Part shown: positions 9,201-18,093 of the stretch, in pieces | How positions within the stretch are numbered: position 1 is the first letter of the stretch | Layout of the letters: each line of letters opens with the position of its first letter | Origin: Kluyvera ascorbata_C | Lineage (GTDB): Bacteria > Pseudomonadota > Gammaproteobacteria > Enterobacterales > Enterobacteriaceae | Direction: 5' to 3' | Length of the DNA stretch: 64,000 nt | Assembly (NCBI RefSeq): GCF_044197065.1 | Contig: NZ_JBIQOI010000002.1 | Coordinates: 496,001-560,000, forward strand | Program-made: the position numbers and the translations under genes | Notes under the pieces: model-generated | The model's database searches: none | Told to the model about the DNA's origin: nothing | The model's input: only the letters and a program-made list of their open reading frames with translations

Positions 9201-9226
9201 ATAAAGCCGGGTTATGCCGGCTTTAT
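9201..9226 (+). terminator. Hairpin after the major pilin gene (partial terminator or stabiliser)
   Basis: Ten-bp perfect stem ATAAAGCCGG / CCGGCTTTAT with a GTTATG loop and a short U-rich tail, between pilin and chaperone genes. It may reduce downstream transcription or protect the pilin mRNA 3' end. Confidence 0.6.
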
Positions 9227-9243
9227 TTATCGAGGTGATATAG

Positions 9244-9918
9244 ATGAATAAGTTCATTCCAGCCGTTGTCACTATGATGTGTTTATCAATGGCATCGGCT
9301 CATGCTGGCATCATCGTAGGTGGCACCAGAATTATTTATAACGGTGATAAAAAGGAAACCTCGATCAGCGTCAAAAACCCAGACAAAGCATCTTATTTAA
9401 TTCAGTCCTGGAGTGACGCCGGTGAGAAAAGCAATGACAAGTCACCATTTATCGTCACACCGCCATTATTCCGCCTCGGTGGCGGGCAGGAAAATAGCCT
9501 ACGCATCATCCGCACCGGCGACAACCTGCCTGAAGACCGCGAATCGCTGTATTGGATGAACATTAAATCGATTCCGGCTACCGAAAAACAGGAAAACGTC
9601 AATACATTGCAAATTGCAGTTAAGACGCGCATTAAGCTCATCTATCGCCCACAGACGCTCACGCAACAGCCTGAAAACGTGAGCGAAAAGCTTACCTGGA
9701 AGCGTAGCGGTAGCACACTGACCGTCACTAACCCTACTGCGTATTACATGAATTTCAGCACGTTAAAGGTCGGCATTAATACGGTGAAAGAGGCTACCTA
9801 CGTTGCGCCGATGAGCTCGGCCAGTTTTACCTTGCCCGCGGGAGCTAATGGAGACGTGGTGTGGACCATTATTAGCGATTTTGGCGCCGTGGGAAATGAA
9901 CACCGCTCTCGCCTCTAA
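9244..9918 (+). CDS. Fimbrial periplasmic chaperone (FimC/PapD family)
   Basis: Periplasmic chaperone that donates a beta strand to pilins and delivers them to the usher. It has 224 residues with a signal peptide ending at SMASAHA (about residue 21). Family hallmarks are the N-terminal GGTRIIYNG, whose Arg anchors pilin C-termini, the alternating hydrophobic G1 strand region (NTLQIAVKTRIKLIYRP, with the conserved Lys) and the NPTAYYMNFSTLKVG motif of domain 2. The ribosome site is GAGGTG. It lies between the pilin and usher genes, the usual order. Confidence 0.95.
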   Translation: MNKFIPAVVTMMCLSMASAHAGIIVGGTRIIYNGDKKETSISVKNPDKASYLIQSWSDAGEKSNDKSPFIVTPPLFRLGGGQENSLRIIRTGDNLPEDRESLYWMNIKSIPATEKQENVNTLQIAVKTRIKLIYRPQTLTQQPENVSEKLTWKRSGSTLTVTNPTAYYMNFSTLKVGINTVKEATYVAPMSSASFTLPAGANGDVVWTIISDFGAVGNEHRSRL

Positions 9919-9942
9919 CGCCAATACCGAAAGGAAATCGGG

Positions 9943-12486
9943 ATGAATGCAGAAGGACACCAGAAAAGAATCACCTTAAGCCAGATCGCCTGTTTTATCG
10001 CATTACAGTGCGCCCTGCCCTTTAGTACCACCGCGCTTGCACGCGAGTATTTTAACCCCGCGTTACTGGGTATCGACGGGCCGGGACAAGAGCTGACGGA
10101 TCTCTCCGCCTTTGAAGAGGGCGTGGGACAAATGCCCGGTAACTATCGCGTTGACGTGATGGTCAACAAAACCTCGCTGGGTACGCATAACATCGACTTT
10201 ATCATGCACAAGGACAGCAATGGTAATTCATCACTCCAGCCGTGCCTGAGCGTTGATACCCTACATGAATTCGGTATTCGGACCGAGCAATTCCCGCGTC
10301 TTGCCGGTTCGGGCGACTGCGCGGTTCTCGCCGCGATCCCACAAGCCAGCGCCGAGTTCGTCTTCAACCAACAGTTGCTTCGTCTGTCTATCCCACAGGC
10401 CGCGGTGAGTAACCACGCGCGTGGATATGTCGCGCCGGAACGGCTGGATGAAGGCATCAACGCCCTGCTGCTGAACTACAACTTTAGCGGCGCCAATACC
10501 GAAGCACGCCGTCACGATATGACGGACTCCGATAGCTACTATTTAAGCCTACGCCCCGGTCTCAATATCGGGCCATGGCGTATTCGTAATTACAGTACCT
10601 GGAATCGCAACACCAGCGGCGACAATGCCCAGGAGAGCTGGGATTCGCTGTATACCTACGCCCAGCGCAATATTATTGCCCTCAAGAGTCAACTGACGCT
10701 GGGTGACAGCACCGCACCTTCAGATATGTTCGATAGCGTACCGTTCCGCGGCGCGCAACTGGCATCTGATGACGATATGCTCCCCGACAGTCTGCGTGGC
10801 TATGCGCCTGTGGTGCGCGGTATCGCCCGTACCAATGCGCAGGTCATCATCAAACAAAATGGCTATACCATTTATCAAAGCTATGTCTCCCCAGGCGCAT
10901 TCGAAATTACCGATATGTACCCTACCGGCAGCAGCGGCGACCTTGATGTCACGATTAAAGAGGCTGACGGCAGCGAACAACACCAGACCGTTGCTTTTGC
11001 CTCCCTCCCCGTATTACAACGCGAGGGGCGACTCAAATACAGCCTGACCAGCGGCCAGTATCGCCCCTACGATGGCGATATTGATAAAGAGCTGTTTACT
11101 CAGGGCACGATGATCTATGGCCTGCCCGCCGGGTTTACCCTCTACGGTGGTGGCCAGTTTAGCCAGCATTATCAATCGTTGCTGACCGGTTTGGGTAAGA
11201 ACTTCGGGACGCTGGGCGCTATCTCTATCGACGGTACCCAGGCATGGTCTGAACAAAAAGATCAGGACAAACAAATCGGTCAATCGTGGCGCGTACGCTA
11301 CAGCAAAAACATTGTAGAAACCGGCACAAACTTTTCGATTGCAGGCTATCGCTACTCCACCTCTGGCTATTACACCCTGTCAGAGGTGCTGGATACCTGG
11401 CGCGATGACGAATGGCGTATTAATAACGATCGCCGACGCAACCGCGCAGAATTCCAAATCAATCAGAATATTGGCGACCGCCTAGGCTCGCTGTCATTCA
11501 CGGCAATGAGTGAAGACTACTGGAATAGCGACCGACAAATGCGATCGCTTAGCGTCGGCTACAGCAATAACTGGGCGGGTATTTCGTATAACCTCAACTA
11601 CAGCTATAACCGCAATACCCTTGATTCCGACAACAACAAAACCTACGACAAAGATCAGATCTTCTCACTTAGCGTCAGCATCCCGCTCGATCGTTGGTTA
11701 AGCAACAGCTATGCCAGCTACAACCTGAATACCAGTAAGCAAGGTGACACCAGCCATACGGTGGGGTTAAACGGCTCGGCACTGGAGCACGATAACCTCA
11801 ACTGGAGCGTACAACAGAGCCAAACCAACCACGGTGTAGGCAACGGTGGGTACGCCAGCCTGGACTACCAGGGCACCTATGCGCGCATCAACTCCGCCTA
11901 TAGCTACGACAACGATCAGAAACGCGTTAACTACGGCATTGAAGGCGGTGTCGTCGCCCATGCTAACGGCGTCACCCTCAGCCAGGCGCTGGGAGAAACA
12001 TCGGCGTTAGTCGAAGCGCCGGGCGCAGGTGGCGTTACCGTGAATAACCAGACTGGGGTGCGAACCGACTTCCGCGGTTACACCCTTATTCCTTACGTTA
12101 CTCCTTACCGAGAAGGAACGGTCACCCTGAGCACTGAAACCCTGCCGGATGATGCGGATATTGGGCTCACCAGCCAAACCATTACGCCTACTCGTGGCGC
12201 GATTGTGCGAGCACGCTTTGATACCCGCGTAGGTAAGCGGGTGTTGATAACGCTGATCCGGCGCAACGGCCAGGCGGTTCCATTTGGTGCAATGGTGACC
12301 GATAGCCGCTCCGTCAGCAGTATCGTCGGTGACAACGGACAGGTCTATCTTTCCGGGATGGAGAACAGCGGTACGGCCACGGTGAAATGGGGAAATAGCA
12401 CCAATGAACAGTGCCAAATCCACTGGCAACTGCCGGAGACCACGCCAGCAAGCGGTGTCGTAGAACTGACGACGGTATGTCAATAA
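9943..12486 (+). CDS. Outer-membrane fimbrial usher (FimD/PapC family)
   Basis: Twenty-four-strand outer-membrane pore that receives chaperone-pilin complexes and assembles the fimbria. It has 847 residues, the normal length. After the signal peptide comes the N-terminal chaperone-binding domain (YFNPALLGIDGPGQELTDLS), then the barrel with the plug segment (GYAPVVRGIARTNAQVII, QNGYTIYQSYVSPGAFEI), the signature GLPAGFTLYGG, and two C-terminal domains ending with a cysteine pair (NEQCQIHWQLP and LTTVCQ). It begins 24 bp after the chaperone and ends 19 bp before the adhesin gene. Confidence 0.97.
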   Translation: MNAEGHQKRITLSQIACFIALQCALPFSTTALAREYFNPALLGIDGPGQELTDLSAFEEGVGQMPGNYRVDVMVNKTSLGTHNIDFIMHKDSNGNSSLQPCLSVDTLHEFGIRTEQFPRLAGSGDCAVLAAIPQASAEFVFNQQLLRLSIPQAAVSNHARGYVAPERLDEGINALLLNYNFSGANTEARRHDMTDSDSYYLSLRPGLNIGPWRIRNYSTWNRNTSGDNAQESWDSLYTYAQRNIIALKSQLTLGDSTAPSDMFDSVPFRGAQLASDDDMLPDSLRGYAPVVRGIARTNAQVIIKQNGYTIYQSYVSPGAFEITDMYPTGSSGDLDVTIKEADGSEQHQTVAFASLPVLQREGRLKYSLTSGQYRPYDGDIDKELFTQGTMIYGLPAGFTLYGGGQFSQHYQSLLTGLGKNFGTLGAISIDGTQAWSEQKDQDKQIGQSWRVRYSKNIVETGTNFSIAGYRYSTSGYYTLSEVLDTWRDDEWRINNDRRRNRAEFQINQNIGDRLGSLSFTAMSEDYWNSDRQMRSLSVGYSNNWAGISYNLNYSYNRNTLDSDNNKTYDKDQIFSLSVSIPLDRWLSNSYASYNLNTSKQGDTSHTVGLNGSALEHDNLNWSVQQSQTNHGVGNGGYASLDYQGTYARINSAYSYDNDQKRVNYGIEGGVVAHANGVTLSQALGETSALVEAPGAGGVTVNNQTGVRTDFRGYTLIPYVTPYREGTVTLSTETLPDDADIGLTSQTITPTRGAIVRARFDTRVGKRVLITLIRRNGQAVPFGAMVTDSRSVSSIVGDNGQVYLSGMENSGTATVKWGNSTNEQCQIHWQLPETTPASGVVELTTVCQ

Positions 12487-12505
12487 AGAGAAAGGGATAC
12501 ACTCT

Positions 12506-13489
12506 ATGATAAGTAAACTACATACCCTATTGATGCTCAGCTGTCTGGTGATGATACCTGCGGCACAAGCCGATTATTTTTCCGGGGTAACGCCTAAAAC
12601 AATGGGTTATGATTTCAATAACTGGGATGTAGGCATCCCAGCAACCGTTGGCGAAAGTTCGTCTTACTGGACAGATCCGACCTCCATTGGCATAAGCACC
12701 GCCACGAGCACCACTACAGGCTCTTATATAACGTTATCAGTTGATGGCACATATCTGGGTAATAACACCTACGCAACAAGCAATTCAGCTATCGGCATCA
12801 AATTTAAAACCAACGTTTCTTATACTACTGAGACGGGTGTTGGTACAGAAACAGCACCAGACTTTCGTTACAATCTGACAGATCAATTGGCTGTAAACGC
12901 CTATACATACCTGCACGTCCAATACAAGTTGGTCAGATTACAGGAAAAAGTCCCGGCGGGGTTAATCACATCAGCACCAATAGTGACGGTATTCATACAT
13001 AACCCCGACGGATTGGGCGATCCGTTAACCTCTTTTATCGCCTATAGCGGCGCGGTCTCTTCACAACCAAAGATTACCGCCTGCACGATTGATGCCCCAA
13101 CAGAAATCAAACTGCCCACGCTTTATGGCAACACGCTACAAAATGGCGCAATGCATGTCACAGAAATACCGACCATCAAACTCACCAACTGCCCTGGTGC
13201 GCGTACCGGTATCAATTACAGATTCTCCTCGACCACGCATAGCGCGGCTAACGGCGTGATTGCAACCCAAACCGGTGATGGCTATGCCAAAAACGTGTAT
13301 GTGCAACTCCAAAAGGACGATGGCACGGCATACAACAAAATAAATACATCTGTTGGCATCAGTAACTATGACGGCTCTGGTGACTATGTTCTCCCTGATT
13401 TTAAGGTGGCTTACTACATTGACGATACTGAAACCGTCACGGCCGGTAACGTCAAGGCGGTGCTTGAACTCACTCTCGGCTACAACTAA
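12506..13489 (+). CDS. Two-domain fimbrial tip adhesin (FimH-like organisation)
   Basis: Predicted tip adhesin of 327 residues with a signal peptide ending at about residue 22 (IPAAQA). The length, and a C-terminal pilin domain starting near residue 188 (KITACTIDAP with Cys193, KLTNCPGA with Cys229, final LELTLGYN), give the lectin-plus-pilin layout of FimH-type proteins. The N-terminal domain (residues 23-187) is Ser/Thr/Tyr-rich and has no cysteine, and I recognise no known lectin motif in it. Base composition is more A+T-rich than the usher. Ligand unknown. It lies directly after the usher, as fimbrial adhesins often do. Confidence 0.85.
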   Translation: MISKLHTLLMLSCLVMIPAAQADYFSGVTPKTMGYDFNNWDVGIPATVGESSSYWTDPTSIGISTATSTTTGSYITLSVDGTYLGNNTYATSNSAIGIKFKTNVSYTTETGVGTETAPDFRYNLTDQLAVNAYTYLHVQYKLVRLQEKVPAGLITSAPIVTVFIHNPDGLGDPLTSFIAYSGAVSSQPKITACTIDAPTEIKLPTLYGNTLQNGAMHVTEIPTIKLTNCPGARTGINYRFSSTTHSAANGVIATQTGDGYAKNVYVQLQKDDGTAYNKINTSVGISNYDGSGDYVLPDFKVAYYIDDTETVTAGNVKAVLELTLGYN

Positions 13490-13501
13490 TAAGGACGCAT
13501 A

Positions 13502-14020
13502 ATGCAAATCGAAAATGGAACAAAAATAGCAGCATTGATTCTGGCCTGTGGAGGGCTTTTTTCTTCAACCAGTCAGGCCGTCAATATTGATATCACCGGT
13601 TTAGTCGTGGCATCTCCCTGCATCGTTAATGGCAGCAATGATTCACTTGTTGTGGATCTAGGGAATGATATTCAGGCAAGCGACTTAGCAACGGCGGGCA
13701 GCGTCACTAGCTGGAAGACGGTAACACTTTCACTGACTGGCTGTCCGTCCTCCACCAGTTCATTTAGCGTCGCGTTTGCGGGTACCGCTGATGATGATGC
13801 GGACTATTATCTCAATAACGGTACGGCCACCAATCTGAAACTGGAATTGACGGACAGCGGTAGCAATAAGGCGTTCAAAAACGGCGCAATTTTAAGTAAT
13901 GTCGCTATCCCTTCGAGCCATGCCTACGATCTGGTCATGCGCGCTCGCGCAGTATCTAAAGGCAACGTGATGCCTGGTACTATTGTCAGCCAGGTCCAGG
14001 CTACCTTTACTTACCAGTAA
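13502..14020 (+). CDS. Minor fimbrial subunit 1 (FimF/FimG-like)
   Basis: Exported pilin-domain protein of 172 residues. The signal peptide ends near STSQA (about residue 26). The mature start VNIDITGLVVASPCIVNGS and the second cysteine in LSLTGCPSS give the standard pilin disulfide, and the protein ends ATFTYQ. It starts 12 bp after the adhesin stop and is followed by a paralogue sharing the ITG/LSG-VVASPC motif. Likely an adaptor in the tip fibrillum or an assembly terminator; which of these cannot be told from sequence. Confidence 0.88.
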   Translation: MQIENGTKIAALILACGGLFSSTSQAVNIDITGLVVASPCIVNGSNDSLVVDLGNDIQASDLATAGSVTSWKTVTLSLTGCPSSTSSFSVAFAGTADDDADYYLNNGTATNLKLELTDSGSNKAFKNGAILSNVAIPSSHAYDLVMRARAVSKGNVMPGTIVSQVQATFTYQ

Positions 14021-14034
14021 CCGGAGAGAGGATA

Positions 14035-14559
14035 ATGGCGCCACATCTCAAACCCATTCTACCCGCCCTTATCTGCCTGTGGGTGGCGTGCCACGTTAGC
14101 GCTGCTCAAGCCACTGACATTAACCTCAGCGGCACGGTAGTCGCCTCCCCGTGTACTGTCGATACCAGTACTCAGGCTCAAACGGTGACCTTTGACCAGG
14201 CTCGTGCCGTGGATTATTTGCGCGTTGGGGATACCAGTGAATGGCAGGATTTTGAACTGACGCTTTCCGCGTGCCCTGCATCAACCACGCAGGTGACTGC
14301 GTTGTTCAGCGGCGATGCTGATAATGATGATGTGACAAAGTTCGCCAATGCGCAGGGTAGTGCAGATGGATTGGCGCTACAAATAATGACCCGCGATCAC
14401 CTGACTGAGATTTCCCCGGCAGGTGAGTTAGCCGTCAGCGTAGACAGTCAATCACGTCGGGCGACATTCCCCCTTTCAGCGAGGATGTACACCCCAACAG
14501 GAAAGGTAGCCGCAGGTGAATTTAATACCACCGTGCAGTTAACATTTACCTACCAGTAG
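14035..14559 (+). CDS. Minor fimbrial subunit 2 (FimF/FimG-like)
   Basis: Exported pilin-domain protein of 174 residues, last gene of the fimbrial operon. The signal peptide ends near SAAQA (residue 26). INLSGTVVASPCTVDTS and LTLSACPAST carry the two disulfide cysteines, and the C-terminus is QLTFTYQ, almost the same as the previous protein, so the pair looks like a tandem duplication. Start codon ATG at 14035 with GGAGAGAGG just upstream. A bidirectional terminator follows at 14581. Confidence 0.88.
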   Translation: MAPHLKPILPALICLWVACHVSAAQATDINLSGTVVASPCTVDTSTQAQTVTFDQARAVDYLRVGDTSEWQDFELTLSACPASTTQVTALFSGDADNDDVTKFANAQGSADGLALQIMTRDHLTEISPAGELAVSVDSQSRRATFPLSARMYTPTGKVAAGEFNTTVQLTFTYQ

Positions 14560-14580
14560 CTTATTGCGGGTTCAAAAGAA

Positions 14581-14608
14581 AACGGAGCGCATTATGCGCT
14601 CCGTTTTT
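14581..14608. terminator. Bidirectional terminator between the fimbrial operon and fabF
   Basis: AACGGAGCGC-attat-GCGCTCCG followed by TTTTT on the plus strand, and by TTTTCTTTT on the minus strand. It ends both the fimbrial operon and the fab operon. Confidence 0.9.
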
Positions 14609-14625
14609 CATGGATCAGTGACTAA

Positions 14626-15867
14626 CTACACGCGTTTGAAAATCAGCGAGCCGTTAGTACCACCGAAGCCGAAGGAGTTACACAGGGTGTATTCCATGCC
14701 GCTAACCTGACGTGCTTCGTGAGGCACGAAGTCCAGGTCACAACCTTCATCCGGGTTATCCAGGTTGATGGTTGGCGGTACGGCTTGATCGCGCAGGGCC
14801 AGGATAGAGTAGATAGATTCTACTGCACCAGCGGCACCCAGCAGGTGACCGGTCATTGACTTGGTGGAGCTGACCATTACGCGGCTTGCAGCGTCGCCAA
14901 AGACAGACTTAACGGCCTGCGCTTCTGCTTTATCGCCTGCAGGCGTAGAGGTACCGTGGGCGTTCACGTAGCCAATCTGGCCCACGTCAATACCCGCGTC
15001 GCGAATGGCGTTAACCATCGCCAGCGCAGCACCCGCGCCGTTTTCCGGCGGTGAAGTCATGTGGTACGCATCGCTGCTCATACCGAAGCCAACGACTTCA
15101 GCATAGATTTTCGCGCCACGTTTTTTCGCGTGTTCATACTCTTCGAGTACAACCATGCCCGCGCCGTCACCCAGCACAAAGCCATCACGCTCTTTATCCC
15201 ACGGACGGCTCGCCGCCTGCGGGTTATCGTTGCGCGTAGACAGCGCACGCGCCGCACCAAAACCACCAACGCCCAGAGGGGTACTGGCTTTTTCAGCGCC
15301 ACCGGCAACCATCGCATCTGCATCGCCGTAAGCGATGATACGCGCAGCCTGACCGATGTTGTGCACACCGGAAGTACAGGCGGTCGCGATGGAGATGCTT
15401 GGCCCACGCAAACCGAACATGATGGTCAGGTGACCTGCCACCATGTTAACAATCGTCGACGGAACGAAGAACGGGCTGATCTTACGCGGACCACCATTCA
15501 CCAGGGAGGTGTGGTTTTCTTCGATAAGACCGAGACCGCCAATACCGGAGCCGATAGCGGCGCCAATACGGTGAGCGTTCTCTTCCGTAATTTCAAGGCC
15601 AGAATCCTGCATGGCCTGAACGCCAGCCACAATTCCATATTGAATGAAGGCATCCATCTTGCGCTGTTCTTTGCGCGAGATAATGTCATCACAGTTAAAA
15701 TCCTTTACTAAGCCAGCAAATTTGGTTGCATAGGCGCTAGTATCGAAATGGTCGATCAGGCTGATGCCACTCTGACCGGCAAGGAGAGCTTTCCAGGTAG
15801 ACTCTACGGTATTGCCGACAGGAGACAACATGCCCAGTCCGGTCACAACTACACGACGCTTAGACAC
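14626..15867 (-). CDS. fabF: Beta-ketoacyl-ACP synthase II
   Basis: Condenses acyl-ACP with malonyl-ACP in fatty-acid elongation; FabF is the enzyme that elongates palmitoleoyl to cis-vaccenoyl chains and adjusts unsaturation with temperature. It has 413 residues, the E. coli length. The Cys-His-His active site is visible: Cys in IATACTSGVHN, His in NAHGTSTPAGD, His in KSMTGHLLGAAG. It is the last gene of the fab cluster here because the fimbrial operon separates it from pabC. It follows acpP after a hairpin that probably lets acpP be expressed at a higher level. Confidence 0.98.
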   Translation of the reverse strand: MSKRRVVVTGLGMLSPVGNTVESTWKALLAGQSGISLIDHFDTSAYATKFAGLVKDFNCDDIISRKEQRKMDAFIQYGIVAGVQAMQDSGLEITEENAHRIGAAIGSGIGGLGLIEENHTSLVNGGPRKISPFFVPSTIVNMVAGHLTIMFGLRGPSISIATACTSGVHNIGQAARIIAYGDADAMVAGGAEKASTPLGVGGFGAARALSTRNDNPQAASRPWDKERDGFVLGDGAGMVVLEEYEHAKKRGAKIYAEVVGFGMSSDAYHMTSPPENGAGAALAMVNAIRDAGIDVGQIGYVNAHGTSTPAGDKAEAQAVKSVFGDAASRVMVSSTKSMTGHLLGAAGAVESIYSILALRDQAVPPTINLDNPDEGCDLDFVPHEARQVSGMEYTLCNSFGFGGTNGSLIFKRV

Positions 15868-15910
15868 GTTTGTCCTCCAGGGAGGGATAAAATTGATACT
15901 TATGGGAGAA

Positions 15911-15945
15911 AAAGATAAAACTCAGGCGGTCGAATGACCGCCTGG
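15911..15945 (-). terminator. Hairpin/partial terminator between acpP and fabF
   Basis: Minus-strand CAGGCGGTC-attc-GACCGCCTG followed by AGTTTTATCTTTTT. It lies 11 bp after the acpP stop, consistent with strong acpP expression and reduced read-through into fabF. Confidence 0.8.
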
Positions 15946-15955
15946 AGATGTTCAC

Positions 15956-16192
15956 TTACGCCTGGTGACCGTTGATGTAATCAATGGCAGCCTGAACGGT
16001 GGTGATTTTCTCAGCTTCTTCGTCCGGAATCTCAGTATCAAACTCTTCTTCCAGAGCCATTACCAGCTCAACGGTGTCAAGAGAATCTGCGCCCAGGTCT
16101 TCAACGAAGGAAGCATTGTTGGTCACTTCTTCCTGCTTAACGCCCAGCTGTTCGCCGATGATTTTCTTAACGCGTTCTTCGATAGTGCTCAT
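15956..16192 (-). CDS. acpP: Acyl carrier protein
   Basis: Acidic 78-residue carrier that holds growing acyl chains as a thioester on 4'-phosphopantetheine. The modified serine lies in [15 protein letters not shown]. The protein is a near-exact match to E. coli AcpP from [11 protein letters not shown] to INGHQA. The ATG at 16192 is chosen over a long upstream extension, which has no family support. The 209-bp gap upstream to fabG is A+T-rich and is expected to hold the separate acpP promoter. Confidence 0.99.
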
Positions 16193-16401
16193 ACTCTTAA
16201 ATTTCCTATCAAAACTCGCTTTCGCGATGGTTTTCGTAGTGTATAAAATGTTGAAAAATTTGCAACTAAATCCCGGCAGGTCGTACCACGATTTTACGCT
16301 ATTTTGAGGGTGTTTGCCCTCATAACGCAAATGATTTTGCACTAATCATACTCAGACATACGTAGATTGCCCGTTGTCTGAGCACTTTGTGCAAAACACA
16401 A

Positions 16402-17136
16402 TCAGACCATGTACATCCCGCCGTTTACGTGCAACGTTTCACCAGTGATGTAACTTGCTTCGTCGGAGGCCAAAAATGCAACCGCACTAGCGATTTCATT
16501 TGGAGTGCCGAGGCGCCCCGCAGGAACTGCCGCCAGTGTACCCGCACGCTGCTCATCGGTCAGCGCACGCGTCATGTCCGTTTCAATAAAGCCCGGAGCA
16601 ACAACGTTCACAGTAATACCGCGTGACGCAACTTCACGCGCCAGTGATTTACTGAAGCCGATCAGACCCGCTTTCGCCGCAGCGTAGTTAGCCTGACCCG
16701 CATTTCCCATGGTACCAACCACAGAACCGATAGTGATGATACGCCCATGACGCTTTTTCATCATAGCGCGCATTACCGCTTTTGACAGACGGAAAACAGA
16801 TGACAGGTTGGTTTCGATGATATCGTTCCACTCGTCATCTTTCATGCGCATTAACAGGTTATCACGAGTAATCCCGGCATTATTGACCAGAATGTCTACT
16901 TCGCCAAACTCAGCGCGGATATTTCCCAGAACAGATTCAATAGATGCCGGGTCGGTCACATTCAACAGCAGACCTTTACCGTTTGCACCCAGATAATCGC
17001 TAATCGCCTGCGCGCCGCTTTCGCTGGTCGCAGTACCGATAACTTTCGCGCCGCGAGCGACGAGAGTTTCAGCGATTGCGCGGCCAATACCGCGGCTTGC
17101 ACCCGTTACCAGTGCAATTTTTCCTTCGAAGCTCAT
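16402..17136 (-). CDS. fabG: 3-oxoacyl-ACP reductase
   Basis: NADPH-dependent reductase of beta-ketoacyl-ACP in the fatty-acid cycle. It has 244 residues, as in E. coli. The Rossmann motif is GASRGIGRAI, NNAGITRDN follows, and the catalytic residues lie in ITIGSVVG (Ser) and YAAAKAGLIG (Tyr and Lys). The start at 17136 (MSFEGKIAL) is preferred to a 7-residue longer frame because AGAGGAAAG sits at the right distance and the family starts there. It begins 10 bp after the fabD stop. Confidence 0.98.
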   Translation of the reverse strand: MSFEGKIALVTGASRGIGRAIAETLVARGAKVIGTATSESGAQAISDYLGANGKGLLLNVTDPASIESVLGNIRAEFGEVDILVNNAGITRDNLLMRMKDDEWNDIIETNLSSVFRLSKAVMRAMMKKRHGRIITIGSVVGTMGNAGQANYAAAKAGLIGFSKSLAREVASRGITVNVVAPGFIETDMTRALTDEQRAGTLAAVPAGRLGTPNEIASAVAFLASDEASYITGETLHVNGGMYMV

Positions 17137-17146
17137 GCTTTCCTCT

Positions 17147-18076
17147 TTATTGCGCAAGTGCCGCTGACAGGGCAGCCGGCTCGTTAATGGCCGATGCAGT
17201 CAGGGTATCTACAATACGTTTGGTCAGGCCGGTGAGGACTTTACCCGGACCAACTTCATACAGATGCTCTACGCCCTGGGATGCCATAAACTCAACGGTT
17301 TTGGTCCACTGAACCGGGCTGTACAGCTGGCGAACCAGCGCGTCGCGAATCGCGTCGGCATCGGTTTCGCACTTCACGTCGACGTTGTTCACAACCGGAA
17401 CGGTCGGCGCGTTAAAGGTAATTTTCTGCAGTTCAACGGCCAGTTTTTCCGCCGCAGGCTTCATCAGCGCGCAGTGGGATGGCACGCTCACCGGCAGCGG
17501 CAGCGCACGCTTAGCGCCTGCTGCTTTACAGGCGGCACCTGCACGTTCAACCGCTTCTTTGTGACCGGCAATAACCACCTGGCCCGGCGAGTTGAAGTTA
17601 ACCGGAGAAACCACCTGACCTTCAGCAGACTCTTCACACGCTTTAGCGATAGCCGCATCGTCAAGACCGATGATAGCAGACATTCCGCCGGTACCTTCTG
17701 GTACCGCTTCCTGCATGAACTTGCCGCGCATCTCAACCAGACGCACTGCATCAGCGAAAGCAATCACGCCCGCACAAACCAGCGCAGAGTATTCACCCAG
17801 GCTGTGACCGGCCATCAGAGAAGGTGCTTTACCGCCCTGCTGCTGCCACAGACGATACAGGGCAACAGAAGCGGTCAGCAGCGCCGGCTGGGTCTGCCAG
17901 GTTTTGTTCAGCTCTTCAGCTGGACCTTGCTGGGTCAGCGCCCATAAATCGTAGCCCAGCGCAGCGGAAGCTTCCTGGAAAGTTTCTTCAATAACCGGAT
18001 AGGTTGCTGCCAGTTCAGACAGCATGCCTACCGCTTGTGAACCCTGACCCGGGAACACGAAAGCGAATTGCGTCAT
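17147..18076 (-). CDS. fabD: Malonyl-CoA:ACP transacylase
   Basis: Transfers malonyl from CoA to acyl carrier protein, supplying the elongation unit. It has 309 residues. The nucleophile Ser lies in AGHSLGEYSALV and the catalytic His in PVSVPSHCALMKP; the N-terminal FVFPGQGSQ oxyanion motif is intact. It sits between fabH and fabG with gaps of 17 and 10 bp, so it is part of the same transcript. Confidence 0.98.
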   Translation of the reverse strand: MTQFAFVFPGQGSQAVGMLSELAATYPVIEETFQEASAALGYDLWALTQQGPAEELNKTWQTQPALLTASVALYRLWQQQGGKAPSLMAGHSLGEYSALVCAGVIAFADAVRLVEMRGKFMQEAVPEGTGGMSAIIGLDDAAIAKACEESAEGQVVSPVNFNSPGQVVIAGHKEAVERAGAACKAAGAKRALPLPVSVPSHCALMKPAAEKLAVELQKITFNAPTVPVVNNVDVKCETDADAIRDALVRQLYSPVQWTKTVEFMASQGVEHLYEVGPGKVLTGLTKRIVDTLTASAINEPAALSAALAQ

Positions 18077-18093
18077 GTTTATAATCCTTATAC

